Assembly (NCBI RefSeq): GCF_007828035.1
Contig: NZ_VITV01000006.1
Span: 248,001-312,000 of the forward strand
DNA length: 64,000 nt
Source of the DNA: Nitrospirillum amazonense
GTDB taxonomy: Bacteria; Pseudomonadota; Alphaproteobacteria; Azospirillales; Azospirillaceae
Direction: 5' to 3'
Both the position numbers and the translations under genes were made by a program. The notes below the pieces were generated by a model. It was not told the origin of the DNA. It made no database searches and saw only the letters and a program-made list of their open reading frames with translations. The first letter of the stretch is position 1; each line of letters begins with the position of its first letter. This document shows positions 1 to 8,231 of this stretch, piece after piece.

Positions 1-1
1 G

Positions 2-571
2 GCGTGGCGGATCGCGACGGCGCTGGGCGCCTCCGCGCGCCTCAACCTGGAGCGGTTCAACACGCTGCAGGCCTATTACTCCATCGCCGGGCGTGACCTG
101 GAGCGGGAACTCAAGCCGCTGCTGGAGGCGGAGAAGATGGGCCTGCTGGTGTGGAGTCCGCTGGCCGGCGGCCTCCTGTCCGGCAAGTTCAGCCGCGAGA
201 ACCAGTCGCCGGAGGGGTCGCGCCGCTCTTCCTTCGACTTCCCGATCGTCGACAAGGAACGGGCCTGGACTGTCATCGACACGCTGAAGCCTATCGCGGC
301 GGCGCACGGCTGCAGCTCGGCCCGCATCGCGCTGGCGTGGCTGCTGGCCAAGCCCGTCGTGACCTCGGTCATCGTCGGCGCCAAGCGGCTCAGCCAGTTG
401 GAGGACAATATCGCCGCGACCGGCATTGTGCTCAGCGACGACGAAATCGCGGCGCTCGACGCCGTCAGCGAGTTGCCGCCGGAATACCCCGGCTGGATGC
501 TCGCCACCCAGGGTTCCGACCGGTTAGGGCCTGTCGACCTGTGGGCCGACAAGATATCCCAGACGTCGTGA
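2..571 (+). CDS. Aldo/keto reductase, C-terminal part (5' end outside window)
   Basis: The reading frame is open from the window edge to the TGA at 569-571 and gives about 189 residues. Visible family features are the LLVWSPLAGGLLSGKF segment of the late barrel, the ARIALAWLLAKP helix and the VIVGAKRLSQLEDNIAA segment, which in aldo/keto reductases contributes to NADP(H) binding. The catalytic Asp-Tyr-Lys-His tetrad lies in the missing N-terminal half, so activity cannot be judged. The protein should be a soluble NADPH-dependent oxidoreductase of the YajO/Tas-like group. The substrate is unknown. The minus-strand LysR gene follows immediately and converges on it. Confidence 0.85.
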   Translation, partial: AWRIATALGASARLNLERFNTLQAYYSIAGRDLERELKPLLEAEKMGLLVWSPLAGGLLSGKFSRENQSPEGSRRSSFDFPIVDKERAWTVIDTLKPIAAAHGCSSARIALAWLLAKPVVTSVIVGAKRLSQLEDNIAATGIVLSDDEIAALDAVSELPPEYPGWMLATQGSDRLGPVDLWADKISQTS

Positions 572-1486
572 TCAACGCGCGCCAGGCGCCGGATATGGCG
601 CCTGGCGCCCCGAAAGCTCGGGATTGGCCCGCATCACTTCCTCGGTCAGAAAGTCGCCAACGGCCCGAACCCGGGCGGACGCGACAAGGTCAGCATGGGT
701 CACCAGCCAGACCTCGGCGCTGAACATCTGATCGGGCGGAATGACCCGGATGAAGTCCTCCTTCATGGTCAGGAAATCCGGGATGACGGCCAGGCCCAGG
801 CCGGCGCGCACGGCGGCGATCTGGGCGGGCAGGCTACTGGCGACCAGCGCGATCTTGCAGCCAGGGTATTCCCGCGCCAGCCAGGTCGCGGCCGGCATGA
901 ACGCGTGGCCGTCATCCCAGGCGATGAAGTGCCGTCCGCCCAGCGGCTCGCCGGCTATGGGAGGGTGCCGCTCAATGTATTCCCTGCTGCCGTAGACTGA
1001 GTAGGTCATGTGGCCCACGCGCCTGACCGTCAGGTTGCCGCGCGTCGGCCGCACAACGCGGAGCGCTATGTCCGCCTCGCGTCTTCCAAGCTCAGCCGTG
1101 ACGGTGCTGGTGATGATTTCCAGGCAGATACCGGGGTAACGGTCCCGGAACGCCGGCAGGGCGGGGATGATGAGGTCCGTCGCCAGATTCTCGGACGTCG
1201 CGAGCCGGACGGTTCCCGCCGGCGTCTTGTCGAGGCCCGCGGCACCGCGTTCCAACGCCAGGATGCCGTCTTCGACCCGCTCGGCGTGCCTCAGCAACTC
1301 GCGCCCCTCGTCGGTGAGGAAGTAACCGGTCTGATGCCGCTGGAAGAGAGCCATGCCGACGCTCTGCTCAAATTCGGCGATGCGGCGACCGACGGTGGAC
1401 TGGCTCACCCCGAGATCGGCGGACGTCCGGGTGAGGCTTCCGGTCCGCGCCACGGCCAGAAAATATTTGAGGTCGTTCCAGTCCAT
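572..1486 (-). CDS. LysR-family transcriptional regulator
   Basis: A 304-residue protein with an N-terminal winged helix-turn-helix (about residues 1-60; MDWNDLKYFLAV, then DLGVSQSTVGRRI) followed by a LysR substrate-binding domain. I chose the ATG at 1486 because the family normally begins just before the DLKYFLAVA helix; an in-frame ATG at 1495 adds only three residues. The open frame extends far upstream, but that part is the shadow of the TetR gene. It lies about 20 bases downstream of the TetR gene on the same strand, so the two may be co-transcribed. It converges with the upstream aldo/keto reductase, a possible target. No inducer can be inferred. Confidence 0.85.
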   Translation of the reverse strand: MDWNDLKYFLAVARTGSLTRTSADLGVSQSTVGRRIAEFEQSVGMALFQRHQTGYFLTDEGRELLRHAERVEDGILALERGAAGLDKTPAGTVRLATSENLATDLIIPALPAFRDRYPGICLEIITSTVTAELGRREADIALRVVRPTRGNLTVRRVGHMTYSVYGSREYIERHPPIAGEPLGGRHFIAWDDGHAFMPAATWLAREYPGCKIALVASSLPAQIAAVRAGLGLAVIPDFLTMKEDFIRVIPPDQMFSAEVWLVTHADLVASARVRAVGDFLTEEVMRANPELSGRQAPYPAPGAR

Positions 1487-1506
1487 GCCCGTCATGCCCG
1501 GCCGCG

Positions 1507-2112
1507 TTATTGGGAGCCGGCCTTCACCCCTGGAGCAAGGATGGAGGCGAAGATCACCCGCTTGAATTGCTCGATGGGTTGGGGGGACCGGTCCACTTTC
1601 ATGCGCATCATAGCGCCCTCCCAGGCGGAGAGAAGAAAGGTCGCGACGTCGCCGGCATCGAGATCGTCCCGGATCTCGCCCGATTCCTGGCCGGCACGCA
1701 CAGCCTCGGCGAACGCGTCCGTGAGGGCGCGGCAAACCTCGACCAGATGGGCGCGCAGCACGTCGCTCTGTTCCGGCACCTCAAGGCTCATGTTGCCGAC
1801 AAGGCAGCCGTATCGCCAGCCCGCCGCTTCCAGCCGTTCGGTGATGGCATCGAAATAGGCACGCAACCGTTCGATGGCCGGCCGGCCTTTATCACGCAGC
1901 GTGCCCTCCATGATCGCCTGTGTGCGCTCATGGTAGCGATCGAGGATGGTGGCGGCGAAAGCCTCCTTCGATCGGAAATGGTTGGTGAAACAGCCCTGGG
2001 GGACGCCGGCATCACTGGTGATCTCGCGCACGCCGGCACCGGCGTATCCACGCTCGTGCACCGTACGCACCCCGGACTCGATGATTTTTTCGCGAAGGGA
2101 CGGTCTGGCCAT
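1507..2112 (-). CDS. TetR/AcrR-family transcriptional repressor
   Basis: A 201-residue protein beginning MARPSLREKIIESG. The N-terminal helix-turn-helix (about residues 8-55) shows the typical pattern VREITSDAGVPQGCFTNHFRSKEAF, here shortened to the recognition segment CFTNHFRSKEAF. The C-terminal half is a helical ligand-binding domain with a Trp-rich AAGWRYGCLVGN segment seen in the C-terminal domain of some TetR regulators. The ATG at 2112 is chosen because the conserved domain starts there; the frame runs on to 2151 without a good ribosome site. It diverges from the small DUF1330-like gene at 2235, with a candidate operator between them. Confidence 0.88.
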   Translation of the reverse strand: MARPSLREKIIESGVRTVHERGYAGAGVREITSDAGVPQGCFTNHFRSKEAFAATILDRYHERTQAIMEGTLRDKGRPAIERLRAYFDAITERLEAAGWRYGCLVGNMSLEVPEQSDVLRAHLVEVCRALTDAFAEAVRAGQESGEIRDDLDAGDVATFLLSAWEGAMMRMKVDRSPQPIEQFKRVIFASILAPGVKAGSQ

Positions 2113-2120
2113 TGCTAATA

Positions 2121-2138
2121 AATACAGTTGGACGTATT
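2121..2138. promoter_or_regulatory. Inverted repeat between tetR-like gene and 2235 gene, candidate TetR operator
   Basis: The intergenic stretch contains AATAC, eight bases, then GTATT, an imperfect palindrome placed 9-26 bases from the TetR start codon. TetR repressors commonly bind such repeats in divergent promoters. The arms are short, so this is tentative. Confidence 0.35.
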
Positions 2139-2234
2139 GCTTGGCAAGCACAGTTCCGCCGACGGCCCCTGAACGCTCACGTGGGATCCCCCGCGTGGAA
2201 GTGCCCAGCGCGACAATCCAAGAAGGCGAGAGAT

Positions 2235-2669
2235 ATGGCGATCATTGACTATACCCGTGCGGCGCTGGACGCGGCGGGCAGCACGCTGGCCGAAGCGGGC
2301 CCCGTCTACATGATCAACCTGGTGCGCTATCGGGACCAGGCCACCTATGAGGCCACCTTTGACGCGGCCTCTGACCTGCCGCCCTGCTCAGGCAGGGAAG
2401 CCTATTTCCAGCGGTATGCCCCCGCCTTCCAAGCGATCGCGCGGGGCGAGGACTATTCGGTTTTCTGGGTCGGCAATGTCCGAGGAGTGCTGGTGGGCGT
2501 CGCTGGCGAAGCCTGGGACGATATCGTCATCGTCCGTTATGCGAACTTCGCCACGCTGCGCCGGATTCTTGAGAACCCGGCCTACGCGGAGCAGGCCGCA
2601 CCACACCGGCACGCGGCGTTTGCGGATTGGAAATTCATGGTCACCACCCAGCCCGAGCTGCCACGGTGA
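2235..2669 (+). CDS. DUF1330-like ferredoxin-fold protein
   Basis: A 144-residue protein. The segment VYMINLVRYRDQATYEATF near residues 24-42 and a second strand region SVFWVGNVRGVLVGVAGEAWDDIVIVRY resemble the DUF1330/dimeric alpha-beta-barrel fold, small soluble proteins often encoded near regulators and detoxification enzymes. The ATG at 2235 follows an AAGGCGAG ribosome site; an upstream in-frame ATG at 2112 lies inside the divergent promoter region and is rejected. It probably belongs to the regulon of the divergent TetR repressor. The biochemical role is unknown. Confidence 0.7.
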   Translation: MAIIDYTRAALDAAGSTLAEAGPVYMINLVRYRDQATYEATFDAASDLPPCSGREAYFQRYAPAFQAIARGEDYSVFWVGNVRGVLVGVAGEAWDDIVIVRYANFATLRRILENPAYAEQAAPHRHAAFADWKFMVTTQPELPR

Positions 2670-2729
2670 ACAGACTTCCGCCCCCGCCCGCGCCCAACGG
2701 AGCACCGGAAGGACGCCCCTGAGGCCCTG

Positions 2730-4835
2730 TCAGCCTGCCGCCGTTCCGGCATCCGCGGCGATGGTGGTGATCAGATGGCCATGCGGATCGACCTCCGTCA
2801 CGCAATCCGGCCCCACCGCGAAAGTCGACTCCCGCTCCTCGAACAGGGCGGCGCCGACGATGCGCATGCCCGGCGCCAGGGCGTAGCGGTCGTAGATCGC
2901 CGTGTCGACCAGGCCGAAATCCGGGAAATCGACCCGCCGGCGGCCGCGCAGCGGCTCCGCCCCCTCCTCCCGCGTCCGCGTCAGGCTGATCGGCTGAATG
3001 GGCAGCGAGGCGGAGAGGCGCCATCCGACCACCTCGACCGGCATGCCCTGGGCCGCCCGGCCGAACCGGGCGCGATAGGCCGCGCCGAAGGCTTCGTGGA
3101 GAGCCCCACCGTCACCGGCGGCGATCGCCTCCGCCGGGATGCCGACCGACACCTCGAAGCCCTGGCCGACATAGCGCATGTCGGCATAGAGCCTGGTCTG
3201 CATCGGCACGGTGGCGGCACTGGCCGCGTCCAGCAGACGCCGGGCCTGATCCGCCATGTCGGCGATCAGTCCCCGCACATGGGGCCAGTCCAGCCGAGCC
3301 ACCGGCGACACGTACCCGCGCACGAAGTCGACCGTGGGCGGCGCCACCAGGAAGCCGAAGGCCGAGATGACTCCCGCGCCCGGCGGCACGATCAGCTGTC
3401 TGACCTTCAGCAGCTTGGCCAAGCCGTAGGCATGGACCGGGCCGGCGCCGCCGAAGGCGATCATGGTGTAGTCACGCGGATCTTTGCCGTTCTCGGCGAG
3501 GTGCATGCGGGTGGCCCCCGCCATGCTTTCGTTGACGACGGCCTGGATGCCGCGCGCGGCCCCGGATGCGTCGATACCCAGCGGCCGGCCCAGCCGGCTT
3601 TCCATCGCGTCGCCGGCCGCCGTGTCGCGCAGGCCCATCTCTCCCCCCAGGAAATAGGCGGGATCAAGATACCCCAGCATCAGGTCGGCGTCGGTTACCG
3701 TCGGCTCCGTGCCGCCGCGTCCATAGCAGACCGGGCCGGGCACGGAGCCGGCGCTGCGCGGCCCCACCTTGAGCAGGCCCAGGGTGTCCAGCCCCGCGAT
3801 GGAGCCGCCGCCGGCGCCAATCTCGATCATGTCGACGACCGTGACCTTCAGCGGCAGCCCCGACCCCTGCTTGAAACGGTGCAGGCGGCCCGCCTCGAAG
3901 TCATGCTTGATGTGGGGGGCGTAATCCTCCACCAGGCACATCTTGGCCGTGGTCCCGCCCATGTCGAAAGAGATCACCCGCCGCTGTCCCGTCTCGCGGG
4001 CGATGTGCGCAGCCGCCATGGCGCCGGCGGCCGGGCCGGACTCGATGAGGCGCACCGGGAAGTTCTTGGCGTCCTCTATGGTGGTGATGCCGCCGCTGGA
4101 CAGCATGATATACAGCTCGCCCGCGAAGCCCAGAGCGCGCAAATCATCGACCAGCCGATCCAGATAGCCGTGCACGCGGGGCTGGACATAGGCGTTGACG
4201 CAGGTGGTGTTGGTCCGTTCGTACTCGCGGATCTCCGGCGCGACCTCGGCGGACAGGGAGACCAGCAAGTCGGGATAGAGCCCCCGCACCACCTGACGTG
4301 CCGCCAGCTCGTGCGCCGGATTGCGGTAGGAATGCAGGAAGGCGATGGCCAGGGCCTCGATGCCCTCTTCCTCCACCAGGTGGCGGAGGGCGTCGCGCAC
4401 CGCCTGCTCGTCCAGCGGCATGAACTCGCCACCATCGGCCTTCAACCGCCCCGGGATGTCCAGGCGCAGGTGACGCGGCACCAGGACGGGCACGGGTTCC
4501 AGCGCCAGATCGTCCACGTCGTACCGGATCTCCCGCCCCATCTCCAGGATGTCGCGGAAGCCCGCCGAGGCCAGCAGGCCGATCTTGGCGCCGGTCCGTT
4601 CCAGCACGGTGTTGGTGATCAGGGTCGTCCCGTGAACGATGCTGTGGATTTGATCGATGGTCGAGTTGGTCTCCGCCAGCAGGCGGACGATGCCCTCGAC
4701 GATGGCCCGGCCCGGCTGGTCGGGGGTGGTCAGGCGCTTGCCGGTGGCGCTGAGGTCGCGGGCCTCGTCATGCAGGACAAAGTCGGTGAACGTGCCGCCG
4801 ATGTCGACGCCGATGCGGATGGTCTTCTGCTTCAT
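2730..4835 (-). CDS. hyuA: Hydantoinase/oxoprolinase subunit A (HyuA type)
   Basis: A 701-residue protein with the ASKHA-fold nucleotide-binding signature GVDIGGTFTDF near residues 8-18, followed by SIVHGTTLITNTVLE, SFDMGGTTAKMCL and GGGSIAGLD, the phosphate-loop pattern of the HyuA/oxoprolinase/acetone carboxylase beta family. It should couple ATP hydrolysis to ring opening or carboxylation together with subunit B, encoded immediately upstream. The ATG at 4835 shares one base with the stop of the B gene; a GTG three bases upstream is possible. It is the last gene of the AtuA-DUF4387-MFS-B-A operon. The substrate is not readable from sequence: hydantoins, 5-oxoproline and ketones are all precedents. 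Confidence 0.9.
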   Translation of the reverse strand: MKQKTIRIGVDIGGTFTDFVLHDEARDLSATGKRLTTPDQPGRAIVEGIVRLLAETNSTIDQIHSIVHGTTLITNTVLERTGAKIGLLASAGFRDILEMGREIRYDVDDLALEPVPVLVPRHLRLDIPGRLKADGGEFMPLDEQAVRDALRHLVEEEGIEALAIAFLHSYRNPAHELAARQVVRGLYPDLLVSLSAEVAPEIREYERTNTTCVNAYVQPRVHGYLDRLVDDLRALGFAGELYIMLSSGGITTIEDAKNFPVRLIESGPAAGAMAAAHIARETGQRRVISFDMGGTTAKMCLVEDYAPHIKHDFEAGRLHRFKQGSGLPLKVTVVDMIEIGAGGGSIAGLDTLGLLKVGPRSAGSVPGPVCYGRGGTEPTVTDADLMLGYLDPAYFLGGEMGLRDTAAGDAMESRLGRPLGIDASGAARGIQAVVNESMAGATRMHLAENGKDPRDYTMIAFGGAGPVHAYGLAKLLKVRQLIVPPGAGVISAFGFLVAPPTVDFVRGYVSPVARLDWPHVRGLIADMADQARRLLDAASAATVPMQTRLYADMRYVGQGFEVSVGIPAEAIAAGDGGALHEAFGAAYRARFGRAAQGMPVEVVGWRLSASLPIQPISLTRTREEGAEPLRGRRRVDFPDFGLVDTAIYDRYALAPGMRIVGAALFEERESTFAVGPDCVTEVDPHGHLITTIAADAGTAAG

Positions 4836-6499
4836 CACTTCAGTCCAAGGGCCAGAGCTTGCGTGGGGTAGTCGCGGCGTACGGCGTCGGTGGTCACCAC
4901 GCCCCGCTTCAGATCGGTTTCGACGGCCGCGACCGGCCGGTCGGCCGGCGGTCCATAGCCACCGCCCCCGGGGAAGGACAGCGTCACGCTTTCGCCCGGC
5001 TGGATGAGGGAGCGTGACTTCATGGGCACGGTGCGCCCATCCCGATGGGCGGCCAGCGCGGGCGCCCCGGGGCCGCCCCCCATGATGCCCAGCGCCGGAT
5101 GGCGCTCACGATCCCCCAGCAGCACCATCTGGATGGGTGCCGCGGCGGCGTTCAGGATTTCGCAGTCCTGGCCCAGGCCGCCGCGCTGGCGGCCCGCCCC
5201 GCCGGAGTCCGGCCGAAACGCCTTGCGCAGGAACAGCAGCGGCGACACCGTCTCCATCGCCTCGACGCTGCCCGCACCGGAATTGGTGGGGAAGGCGGTG
5301 GTGGACAGACCATCCCGCTCCGCCGAGGCGCCCATGCCGGCGCTGGCGAACAACAGCTGGCCGAAGCGCCCCCCGTCGGCGGTGCGCCCGCTGAAATGTG
5401 CGCGCAAGGCCGGCGCCCCGCCGCTGTCGGCCACCACCCGTTCCGGCATCAGCGGCGACAGCGCCTGGAACAGGGCGCAAGACAGCAGGTGCCCCGTCAG
5501 GTGGCGCGCCATGACCGGCGCCGGTGCGGTGGGATTCAGGATGGTCCCGGCCGGCGCCGTCACCCGGATGGGGCGGTAGGAGCCCTCATTGCGCCGCGTG
5601 AACGGGTCCAGCAGGCACTTCAACGGATAGATGGTGTAGGCGCGGGTATAGTTGAGCGTCGAATTGATCGCGTACGCCACCTGGGGGGAGGAACCGCCGT
5701 AGTCGACGGTGATGTCGTCGCCGGCGATGGTCACGGCGCAGGCGATGCGCGTCGGCTGGTCCCCCACGCCATCGGCCTCGATGGCGCCGCGATAGACGCC
5801 ATCGGGCAAGCCGGCGATGGCGGCGCGCATCGCCCGCTCCGCCAGGCCGGTCACGGCGCGGCCCAGCCGTTTGAAATCAGGCTCGCCCGTGTCCTCCAGG
5901 AACTCCACCGCCCGGCGCCGGCACACCTCGTTCGCGTTGACCTGCGCCTCGATGTCGCCGAACACGATGTCCTTGAGGCGGATGTTGGCCAGCAGCAGCT
6001 GCACCAGGTCGTCATTCAGCTCCCCCGCGCGATAAAGCCGGACCGGGGGGATCAGCACACCTTCCTCGATCAGCTCGGTCGGACCCTCCTTGAAGGTGCC
6101 GCCAATATCGGGCGCATGGGCGGCGGAACCGGAGAAGCCGACCAGCACGCCGTGGTGGAAGATGGGGGCGACCACGACGATGTCCGGCAGATGGCCCGTA
6201 CCGATCCAGGGATCGTTGGTCATGACCACGTCGCCCTCGCGCCAGGTCGGTGCCGGGAAACGATCCAGCATGGCGCGGGTGGCGCGTCCGACCAGGGCGG
6301 CGAAGGCCGGGATCCCCAGGGTGCACTCGCCGATCGTCTCGCCGCCCGCGTCCATGAGCACGGTGACGTAGTCGTTTGATTCACGGATGACGGTGGAGAA
6401 GGAGGTGCGCAGCAGCGTCGCCGCGGCCTCATCGGCGATGGCGATCAGCCGGCTCCACCAGATTTCCAGGGTGATGGGGTTGATCTCGCTGTCGATCAT
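4835..6499 (-). CDS. hyuB: Hydantoinase/oxoprolinase subunit B (HyuB type)
   Basis: A 554-residue protein beginning MIDSEINPITLEIWWSRL, the standard N-terminus of HyuB proteins. Other family marks are MTNDPWIGTGHLPDIVVVAP near residue 95, GSAAHAPDIGG, SGGAPALRAHF and the C-terminal glycine-rich FPGGGGYGPP. It is normally the partner of HyuA. Its ATG overlaps the stop codon of the upstream transporter gene by four bases (ATGA), and its own stop touches hyuA, so the three genes are translationally coupled. The length is normal for the family. Confidence 0.9.
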   Translation of the reverse strand: MIDSEINPITLEIWWSRLIAIADEAAATLLRTSFSTVIRESNDYVTVLMDAGGETIGECTLGIPAFAALVGRATRAMLDRFPAPTWREGDVVMTNDPWIGTGHLPDIVVVAPIFHHGVLVGFSGSAAHAPDIGGTFKEGPTELIEEGVLIPPVRLYRAGELNDDLVQLLLANIRLKDIVFGDIEAQVNANEVCRRRAVEFLEDTGEPDFKRLGRAVTGLAERAMRAAIAGLPDGVYRGAIEADGVGDQPTRIACAVTIAGDDITVDYGGSSPQVAYAINSTLNYTRAYTIYPLKCLLDPFTRRNEGSYRPIRVTAPAGTILNPTAPAPVMARHLTGHLLSCALFQALSPLMPERVVADSGGAPALRAHFSGRTADGGRFGQLLFASAGMGASAERDGLSTTAFPTNSGAGSVEAMETVSPLLFLRKAFRPDSGGAGRQRGGLGQDCEILNAAAAPIQMVLLGDRERHPALGIMGGGPGAPALAAHRDGRTVPMKSRSLIQPGESVTLSFPGGGGYGPPADRPVAAVETDLKRGVVTTDAVRRDYPTQALALGLK

Positions 6500-7863
6500 G
6501 CTGGGTCCTTCACACGGGAAAGGGTGGGCTGGTCGGATGCAGGCTGTGCCGCCGCGCCATCCGCCGCCACCAAGGACAGGGTCGAACGATAGGATCGCCG
6601 GCCGGCGGCGAGGATGAACGCCGCCGCGGCGAAGCCGCCGGGGGCCACGATGGCGATGGACCGGCCGATCATCATCGGGTTATGGAAGACGTGATCGTTC
6701 AGCACGCCGACCAGCAGGGGCCCGAAGGTCGCCGCCAGCAGGTTGGAACTGGCGATGTAGCAGGCCGACGCGATGGCCCGCATGCGGTTGGGCACCAGTT
6801 CGGCCAGGCAGGCCTGGACCAGGCCGAAGTTGAAACCGACCACGAACTGGATGGAGCCGATGGCGACCAGAGCCACGGCCTGGTCGGTGACCGCCATGAC
6901 AAGGCTGGCGACCGCGCAGAAGGCCGCCGAGCCGGTGCCGACGATCAGCTTGCCGTCCTTCCGGCCCACCCGGGTCAGGGCGTCGGCCAGCATGGCGCCG
7001 ACGATGGCGCCGAGCGGGCTCAGCACCAGGGTCATGCCCCCCAGCTTCTGGCCCGTGGGCCCCAGCGCCCAGCCGTGGACGCGGACGAAAAAGGTGGGGG
7101 CCCAGGATGCCAGGGTCGAGGCCGCCATGCTGGTGGTAGCGAAGCCGCCGACCGTGGTCAGCAGGGCCGCCTTCTTACGGGCGAATTCCGCCAGCACTTG
7201 GCGCAGGCTGGCGGTGGCCTCTGACCGCCGGCCGTCGTCCGTCAGGCGTGCCGGTTCCCGCACCGACAGCAGCAGCGGCACCATCAGGAGCCCGGCGGCA
7301 CCCAGGATGATGAAGACCATCCGCCACGGCTCCGTCTGGCCGGCACCGTCGCGGCCGAAATATTTCAGCAGCGTGCCGCCAAGGCCGAGCGCCAGCCCGC
7401 TGCCGAAGAAGACCCCCATGGAATAGATGCTGAGCGCCCGCGTCCGCGCACCCGGCGAGAAGTAATCGGCGATCAGGGACACGGCGGCCGGCGCCAGGGC
7501 CGCCTCGCCGATGGCGACGCAAATCCGCGCGCCGAACAGTTGCGGCATATTTTGCGCCAGGCCGCACGCCGCCGTGGCGGCGCACCAGACGACCAGCCCC
7601 ACCAGCGTCAGGTTACGGCGGTGCCGTGTATCCGCAACACGCGCCAGGGGAAAGCCGAACAGCGTGTAGAAGACGGCGAAGGCCGCGCCCTGCAACAGAC
7701 CAAGCTGAGTGTCGTTGAGGTCAAAGCTCTTCTGGATCGGGCCGACCAGAAGCTGCAACAGAGCCCGATCCATGTAACTGAAGGTGAAACATAGGCACAT
7801 CACAACGGCGACATACCAGGAATACGCGGTGTCCCGGCGATGCAGGGCGGCCTGCCTGCCCAT
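6496..7863 (-). CDS. Major facilitator superfamily transporter
   Basis: A 455-residue integral membrane protein with about 12 hydrophobic segments. The N-terminal part, YMDRALLQLLVGPIQKSF and then LGLLQGAAFAVFYTLFGFPLARVAD, is typical of MFS permeases of the spinster/anion-cation symporter kind that import organic acids. A good GGAGG ribosome site lies nine bases before the ATG. It overlaps hyuB by four bases and follows the DUF4387 gene by 59 bases, so it most likely imports the substrate handled by the AtuA/DUF4387 and HyuAB proteins. Confidence 0.88.
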   Translation of the reverse strand: MGRQAALHRRDTAYSWYVAVVMCLCFTFSYMDRALLQLLVGPIQKSFDLNDTQLGLLQGAAFAVFYTLFGFPLARVADTRHRRNLTLVGLVVWCAATAACGLAQNMPQLFGARICVAIGEAALAPAAVSLIADYFSPGARTRALSIYSMGVFFGSGLALGLGGTLLKYFGRDGAGQTEPWRMVFIILGAAGLLMVPLLLSVREPARLTDDGRRSEATASLRQVLAEFARKKAALLTTVGGFATTSMAASTLASWAPTFFVRVHGWALGPTGQKLGGMTLVLSPLGAIVGAMLADALTRVGRKDGKLIVGTGSAAFCAVASLVMAVTDQAVALVAIGSIQFVVGFNFGLVQACLAELVPNRMRAIASACYIASSNLLAATFGPLLVGVLNDHVFHNPMMIGRSIAIVAPGGFAAAAFILAAGRRSYRSTLSLVAADGAAAQPASDQPTLSRVKDPA

Positions 7864-7922
7864 TTGCGTCCTCCCGATTTTATTATTGTATGCTTGAGTG
7901 AAATACGGGTACCGCGAGGGCG

Positions 7923-8231
7923 TCAGGCAAGCTCGACCGACAGCAGGCGGGCGAACTGCTGACCGCCATGCATGTCGCGCTCATGCCGCCAGCCTTGGGG
8001 GTGCGGCCGGGGGTAGGAGATCTTGATCATGCGCAGCGCGTCCACCGGCACACGCTTCACGCCGCCCGGGTCCGTGCCGAACAGGCGGGCGAACAGGTCG
8101 GGCCCCAGCTCGGGCGCGTCCCGATAGCGCGCGAAACTGTCGTCGTCGGTGAAAAAGAAATCCACGGTGATCCAGAAAGGACCGGCGTTCTTCGACCGGA
8201 CATGCCGGCACACTTCAGCGATCTTAGGCAT
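7923..8231 (-). CDS. DUF4387 family protein, AtuA partner
   Basis: A 102-residue protein beginning MPKIAEVCRHVRSKNAGPFW and containing TVDFFFTDDDSFARY, the hallmark of DUF4387, a small domain found beside or fused to AtuA/DUF1446 proteins. The ATG at 8231 lies inside the end of the AtuA gene (8-base overlap), and the frame farther upstream is only AtuA shadow. Overlap and fusion history imply a physical complex with AtuA. No catalytic role has been assigned to the domain that I know of. Confidence 0.85.
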   Translation of the reverse strand: MPKIAEVCRHVRSKNAGPFWITVDFFFTDDDSFARYRDAPELGPDLFARLFGTDPGGVKRVPVDALRMIKISYPRPHPQGWRHERDMHGGQQFARLLSVELA